Source: an uncultured Sphaerochaeta sp. | GTDB taxonomy: Bacteria > Spirochaetota > Spirochaetia > Sphaerochaetales > Sphaerochaetaceae | Direction of reading: 5' to 3' | Assembly: GCF_963667405.1 (NCBI RefSeq) | Contig: NZ_OY763408.1 | Location: 1,077,757 to 1,141,756, forward strand | Length of the DNA stretch: 64,000 nt | Part shown: in pieces, positions 60,523-64,000 of the stretch | Numbering within the stretch: the stretch's first letter is position 1 | Layout: each line of letters starts with the position of its first letter | Position numbers and translations under genes: made by a program | Notes under the pieces: generated by a model | What the model was told of the DNA's origin: nothing | The model's input: only the letters and a program-made list of their open reading frames with translations | The model's database searches: none

Positions 60523-61790
60523 TTTTGTTTTTTGGAAGTTTTGTGCTTTTCCTTCTTATCGGGGTTCCCATCAGCATCTCAATCGGCGCAAGCGCCATTC
60601 TGGGATGCCTGAATCTTGGCTATCCGCTGATGGTCATTGGCCAGAAGATGGTAAGTGGCATCGATTCATTTCTCCTGATTGCCATTCCGCTCTTCATTCT
60701 TGCAGGCAATCTCATGAATGCAGGAAAGATTACGGAGAAGATCTTCGATTTTGCAAAGCGGTTGGTAGGCTGGATACCTGGAGGTCTTGGGCATGCAAAC
60801 ATCGTGGCAAGCCTCATTTTTGCAGGGATGAGCGGCAGTGCGGCCGCTGATGCGGGAGGATTGGGAACCATCGAGATGGAAGCGATGACAACCAATGGAT
60901 ATGATGAGGATTTCTCTGCAGCAGTCACGGCAGCCTCGACAGTGATCGGCCCCATCTTCCCCCCTTCCATCCCGCTGATCATCTATGGTTCTGTTGCCTC
61001 AGTCAGTGTTTCCCAGCTTTTCATGGGTGGTGTGGTCCCCGGCCTGCTCATGGCTTTTGCACTTATGGTCATGGTCTTTTTGTTTGCCATCAAACGATCG
61101 TACCAACGGATTGGGTTCAGCATGCGATTGCTGATCAAGCAATTCTTTGCTTCCATCCTTTCCATCATCACGCCGCTGATCATCCTCAGTGGGTTCACCC
61201 TTGGCCTGTTCACCCCGACGGAAGCGTCCAGCGTTGCAGTAGGCTATGCGCTCATCATTGCCATCGCAGTCTATCGCAGCCTTGATTGGAAGACCTTCAA
61301 ACAGTGCCTGCTGGAGAGTGCCATCACCAGTGCCAATACGTTGTTCATCATCGGAACCTCGATGTTGTTCAGCTACGTGCTGATCAAGGAAGGTGTCTCC
61401 ACCCAGATGGCAACTTTCATCCTCGGCATCAGTGACAACCCGTATCTTATTCTGCTGGTCATCAATGTGCTGCTGCTGATACTCGGCATGTTCATGGAGC
61501 CAGGGGCGATCCTGACCCTCATGCTGCCGGTGTTGCTTCCCATCGTGAAGGCGTTGGGCATCGACCTGGTGCACTTCGGTGTGGTGATGGTTCTCAATCT
61601 CATGATCGGGCAGGTAACCCCACCCTTTGGGGTATGTCTGTTCATCATAGCGGATGTCTCCAAGATATCCCTGAACCGGATGTATCGGGCGATATTGCCC
61701 TTTCTCATTCCCTTGGTGGTGGTATTGTTTCTTTGTACCTATGTTCCCCAACTCGTCACGTGGTTGCCGAGTGCTTTGCTTCACGCATAA
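60519..61790 (+). CDS. TRAP transporter large permease (DctM family)
   Basis: 423 residues, about 12 helices. GIPLFILAGN-like AIPLFILAGNLMNAG, GHANIVASLIFAGMSGSAAADAGG, and IGPIFPPSIPLIIYG are DctM marks. Forms the Na+-driven channel with the small permease; the ligand follows the DctP protein. ATGA overlap with dctQ-like gene suggests coupling. Confidence 0.93.
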   Translation: MILFFGSFVLFLLIGVPISISIGASAILGCLNLGYPLMVIGQKMVSGIDSFLLIAIPLFILAGNLMNAGKITEKIFDFAKRLVGWIPGGLGHANIVASLIFAGMSGSAAADAGGLGTIEMEAMTTNGYDEDFSAAVTAASTVIGPIFPPSIPLIIYGSVASVSVSQLFMGGVVPGLLMAFALMVMVFLFAIKRSYQRIGFSMRLLIKQFFASILSIITPLIILSGFTLGLFTPTEASSVAVGYALIIAIAVYRSLDWKTFKQCLLESAITSANTLFIIGTSMLFSYVLIKEGVSTQMATFILGISDNPYLILLVINVLLLILGMFMEPGAILTLMLPVLLPIVKALGIDLVHFGVVMVLNLMIGQVTPPFGVCLFIIADVSKISLNRMYRAILPFLIPLVVVLFLCTYVPQLVTWLPSALLHA

Positions 61791-61820
61791 CCGTAGTATT
61801 ACATGAAGGAGAAGAGTTGC

Positions 61821-62651
61821 ATGCATGACTCATTGTTTGATGTTTCAGATAAGGTAGTGGTGATTACCGGTGGTCTCGGCCAGATAGGGGCTGAGTTCGT
61901 GAAAGCGTTCCTTGAAAGAGACGCCAAAGTGGCTGTCTTTTCCCGTTCGGCGGATAGACAGAAAGCTATACGGATTCTGGGAAAGCAGCTTGGCGAGAGT
62001 GATCGCCTTATGGTTTTGAAAGCGGATATCACCGATAAGCAATCCATCGGGCAAGCGCTCGACGCTCTTGAATCCGAATGGGGGGTAGCTGATGTCCTGA
62101 TCAACAATGCAGGCCTCGATACCCAGCCCAGTGCACCCCCCGAGGTCAGTGGTCCTTTCGAGGAATTCCCGGTGGAAGTGTTCAGGGAGGTCGTAGATAC
62201 GAATCTTGTCGGTACGTTCCTGATGACGCAAGCCGTTGGGGCTCGCATGGTCAGATCAGGAAAGCCGGGGTCCATCATCAATGTTGGCTCAATCTATGGA
62301 ATGCTCAGTCCTGTCCAGGATATCTATGCATACAAGAAGGAACTTACCGGCATACCCTTCATCAAGCCGGTAGCGTACAGTGCAGCCAAGAGCGGAATCT
62401 ACAATCTTACCCGCTATTGTGCCACGTATTGGGCGAAGCAGGGAATCAGGGTAAACACCCTTACCCCTTCGGGTGTATGGCGTGAGACCCAGGATGAGTA
62501 TTTCCACGCCAATTACCACGCACGGATGCCGATGGGAAGAATGGCAAAAGCCGATGAATTCAATGGTGCGGTCATCTTCCTTGCAAGCAATGCTTCCTCC
62601 TACATGACCGGTTCAAACCTCGTGGTTGATGGAGGTTGGACAGCATGGTAA
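61821..62651 (+). CDS. Short-chain dehydrogenase, sugar-acid cluster (first)
   Basis: 276 residues from ATG 61821, chosen for AAGGAG at -9; ATG 61803 has no such site. Rossmann TGGLGQIG (about 20), NNAG, catalytic Ser in VGSIYG and Y-x3-K in YSAAK. Oxidises or reduces an alcohol of the imported compound with NAD(P). The C-terminal DGGWTAW is typical of gluconate/uronate-type members. Its stop overlaps the aldolase start by 7 nt. Exact substrate unknown. Confidence 0.88.
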   Translation: MHDSLFDVSDKVVVITGGLGQIGAEFVKAFLERDAKVAVFSRSADRQKAIRILGKQLGESDRLMVLKADITDKQSIGQALDALESEWGVADVLINNAGLDTQPSAPPEVSGPFEEFPVEVFREVVDTNLVGTFLMTQAVGARMVRSGKPGSIINVGSIYGMLSPVQDIYAYKKELTGIPFIKPVAYSAAKSGIYNLTRYCATYWAKQGIRVNTLTPSGVWRETQDEYFHANYHARMPMGRMAKADEFNGAVIFLASNASSYMTGSNLVVDGGWTAW

Positions 62652-63526
62652 CCAGAAATCCCCACATCATCTCTGCCCTCGTTACCCCCATGAACGAGGA
62701 CAGGAGTATCGATTTCGACGCATTGGAAGCACTTGTACAGTTTGAGATGGACCAGGGAGTGGAAGGTTTCTACTGCTGCGGGTCCTCCGGTGAGGGCTTG
62801 TTGCTCAGCGTGGATGAACGGAAGGCAGTCGCACAGCGTGTGGCTTCAGCCAGCTCCCGAAGAGTTCCGATGTATGTGCATACCGGATCATTGGGAACAC
62901 GGGAAGCGATCGAACTGTCGGTGCATGCACAGACAGTCGGGGCCGAAGCCGTCTCTCTGATCCCCCCCATCTACTACCACTACAGCCAGGAAGAAATTGC
63001 AGGGTACTATCAGGATGTGGCGGATGCGGTTGACCTGGGGGTGATCGTCTACAATATTCCCCAGTTCACCGGCATCTCGTTTTCCAAGGGGAGTCCGCTG
63101 CTCATGAATCCCAAGATCGTGGGTATCAAGCATACGTCGATGAATCTTTATGAGCTTGAACGCTTGGGACAGGCTTTTCCGCAAAAGACCTTGTTCAATG
63201 GGTTTGATGAGATTTTCCTCTCCAGTCTTGCAGCCGGTGCACAGAGCACCATCGGTACGACCGTGAATGTCTGCCCGAAACTGTTCAAGGCGATCTACGA
63301 AGATTTCCTTTCCAACAACATGGCATCGGCTCAGGCAAGGCAGCACCTTCTGAATTCCTACATTGAGGCAATGGTGAAGGAAGGAATCTTTTCTGCAGTC
63401 AAATACAGCATGACCCTCCTGGGGGTTCCGTGCGGTCCTTGCAGAAAACCCATGAAGGCGTTGGACGCTGAAGCAAAAGCAAGGATTGAGACGGCTCTCC
63501 ACCAATTGGATGCATACCTGGCTTGA
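62645..63526 (+). CDS. DapA/NanA-family lyase or aldolase
   Basis: 293 residues from ATG 62645 (GGAGG before). Schiff-base Lys162 in GIKHTS, Tyr136 in YNIPQFTG, and the carboxylate-binding GSSGE at 46-50 match this TIM-barrel family: dihydrodipicolinate synthase, N-acetylneuraminate lyase or 2-keto-3-deoxy acid aldolase. Within a TRAP/SDR catabolic cluster, cleavage of a 2-keto acid is more likely than lysine synthesis. Substrate not determinable. Confidence 0.9.
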   Translation: MVTRNPHIISALVTPMNEDRSIDFDALEALVQFEMDQGVEGFYCCGSSGEGLLLSVDERKAVAQRVASASSRRVPMYVHTGSLGTREAIELSVHAQTVGAEAVSLIPPIYYHYSQEEIAGYYQDVADAVDLGVIVYNIPQFTGISFSKGSPLLMNPKIVGIKHTSMNLYELERLGQAFPQKTLFNGFDEIFLSSLAAGAQSTIGTTVNVCPKLFKAIYEDFLSNNMASAQARQHLLNSYIEAMVKEGIFSAVKYSMTLLGVPCGPCRKPMKALDAEAKARIETALHQLDAYLA

Positions 63527-63574
63527 CCGCCCAAGCACCCTGTACTACGCTCAAAGCATAGGAAAGGAGTTGCC

Positions 63575-64000
63575 ATGCAAAGGTTTGGATCGCATTTGGA
63601 AGGGAAGCTTGTGGTGGTGACCGGCGCAAGCAGGGGCATTGGACGGGGGCTTGCCACCATCCTGGCAGAAGAAGGTGCACGGGTGGCGCTTGCCGCCCGC
63701 GATACCGATACCCTGCACTTGGTCAAGGCCGAGATCGAGGAAAAAGGCGGCGAGGCCCATGTCTTTGGGCTCGACCTGAGGCGGGTCTCCTCCATCAGGG
63801 AGTGTTTTGCCCAGATAGAGGAGAAGCTCGGCCCCATCGATGTGCTGGTGAACAACGCCGGCATGGGAAACCCGATACCTGCGGAGGAGATCACCGAGGA
63901 AGACTGGGACTGGATGATGGATCTCAACCTGAAAGGAACCTTCTTCTGCTGCCAGGAAGCAGGGAAACGAATGCTGGAGCGCGGAAAGGGAAGGATCGTC
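63575..64000 (+). CDS. Short-chain dehydrogenase (second), 3' end cut by the window
   Basis: The first 142 residues from ATG 63575, with GGAAAGGAG before it. TGASRGIG (Rossmann, NADP/NAD), NNAG, and the start of the DLNLKGTFFCCQ helix. Resembles gluconate 5-dehydrogenase/KduD-type members. It lies 48 bp after the lyase and probably acts in the same pathway. The catalytic Y-x3-K is beyond the window edge. Confidence 0.85.
   Translation, partial: MQRFGSHLEGKLVVVTGASRGIGRGLATILAEEGARVALAARDTDTLHLVKAEIEEKGGEAHVFGLDLRRVSSIRECFAQIEEKLGPIDVLVNNAGMGNPIPAEEITEEDWDWMMDLNLKGTFFCCQEAGKRMLERGKGRIV

Noticed and set aside
1..64000. CRISPR arrays, integrases, phage genes
   Set aside because: No direct-repeat array or phage-type gene was seen; the IS is the only mobile element.

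Overview
The window looks like a chromosomal segment of a spirochaete, most likely Sphaerochaeta or a close relative. Several things point there: TRAP transporters of both the DctPQM and TAXI types, substrate-binding proteins whose mature ends begin with a Gly/Lys/Glu-rich stretch and no cysteine, an unusually long RecJ, a tiny Hc1-like histone protein, and many predicted outer-membrane barrels and lipoproteins. No rRNA, tRNA or CRISPR was recognised. The assignment rests on gene content, not on a marker-gene comparison. Genes are closely packed and both window ends cut a gene (cysS at the left, an SDR dehydrogenase at the right).

Region 1-23 kb is mostly housekeeping. It holds cysS, an ECF sigma/anti-sigma pair and valS. 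A leftward group follows: queuosine-precursor transporter, lon, U32 protein, repeat protein and glycosyltransferase, with the Hc1-like gene on its own beyond. Next come arcC, a LemA-like protein, a DUF4105 protein, recO, recJ and rpsU. The serA-serC-lrp operon makes serine, and a DHOD-like/acyltransferase/lipoprotein operon closes the region.

Region 23-31 kb holds mutL, a two-gene envelope module (a beta-barrel protein and a FecR-domain protein fused to a barrel), a TtcA-like tRNA thiolase and an HD-domain phosphohydrolase.

Region 31-37.6 kb looks like a sugar-acid module: a DUF1537 kinase and a PdxA-like dehydrogenase facing a LarA-type nickel racemase/epimerase and a KdgT-type permease. 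An IS4-family element sits exactly in the hairpin terminator between the two halves and is flanked by a 10-bp target duplication.

Region 38-50.6 kb carries an iron-type ABC transporter, a divergent CDF protein, an RND efflux tripartite system and a GGDEF diguanylate cyclase. Region 50.6-58 kb carries an outer-membrane protein, a small membrane protein with a Cys/His tail, a TAXI-TRAP system with its DUF1850 partner, a MenA-like prenyltransferase and an MFS transporter.

Region 58-64 kb is a GntR/FCD-controlled catabolic cluster. A TRAP DctPQM transporter is followed by an SDR, a DapA/NanA-family aldolase and a second SDR. Matching TTGTC-T-GACAA operators lie in front of the regulator and the transporter. 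This and the kinase/PdxA/LarA/KdgT set are the most interesting catabolic predictions.
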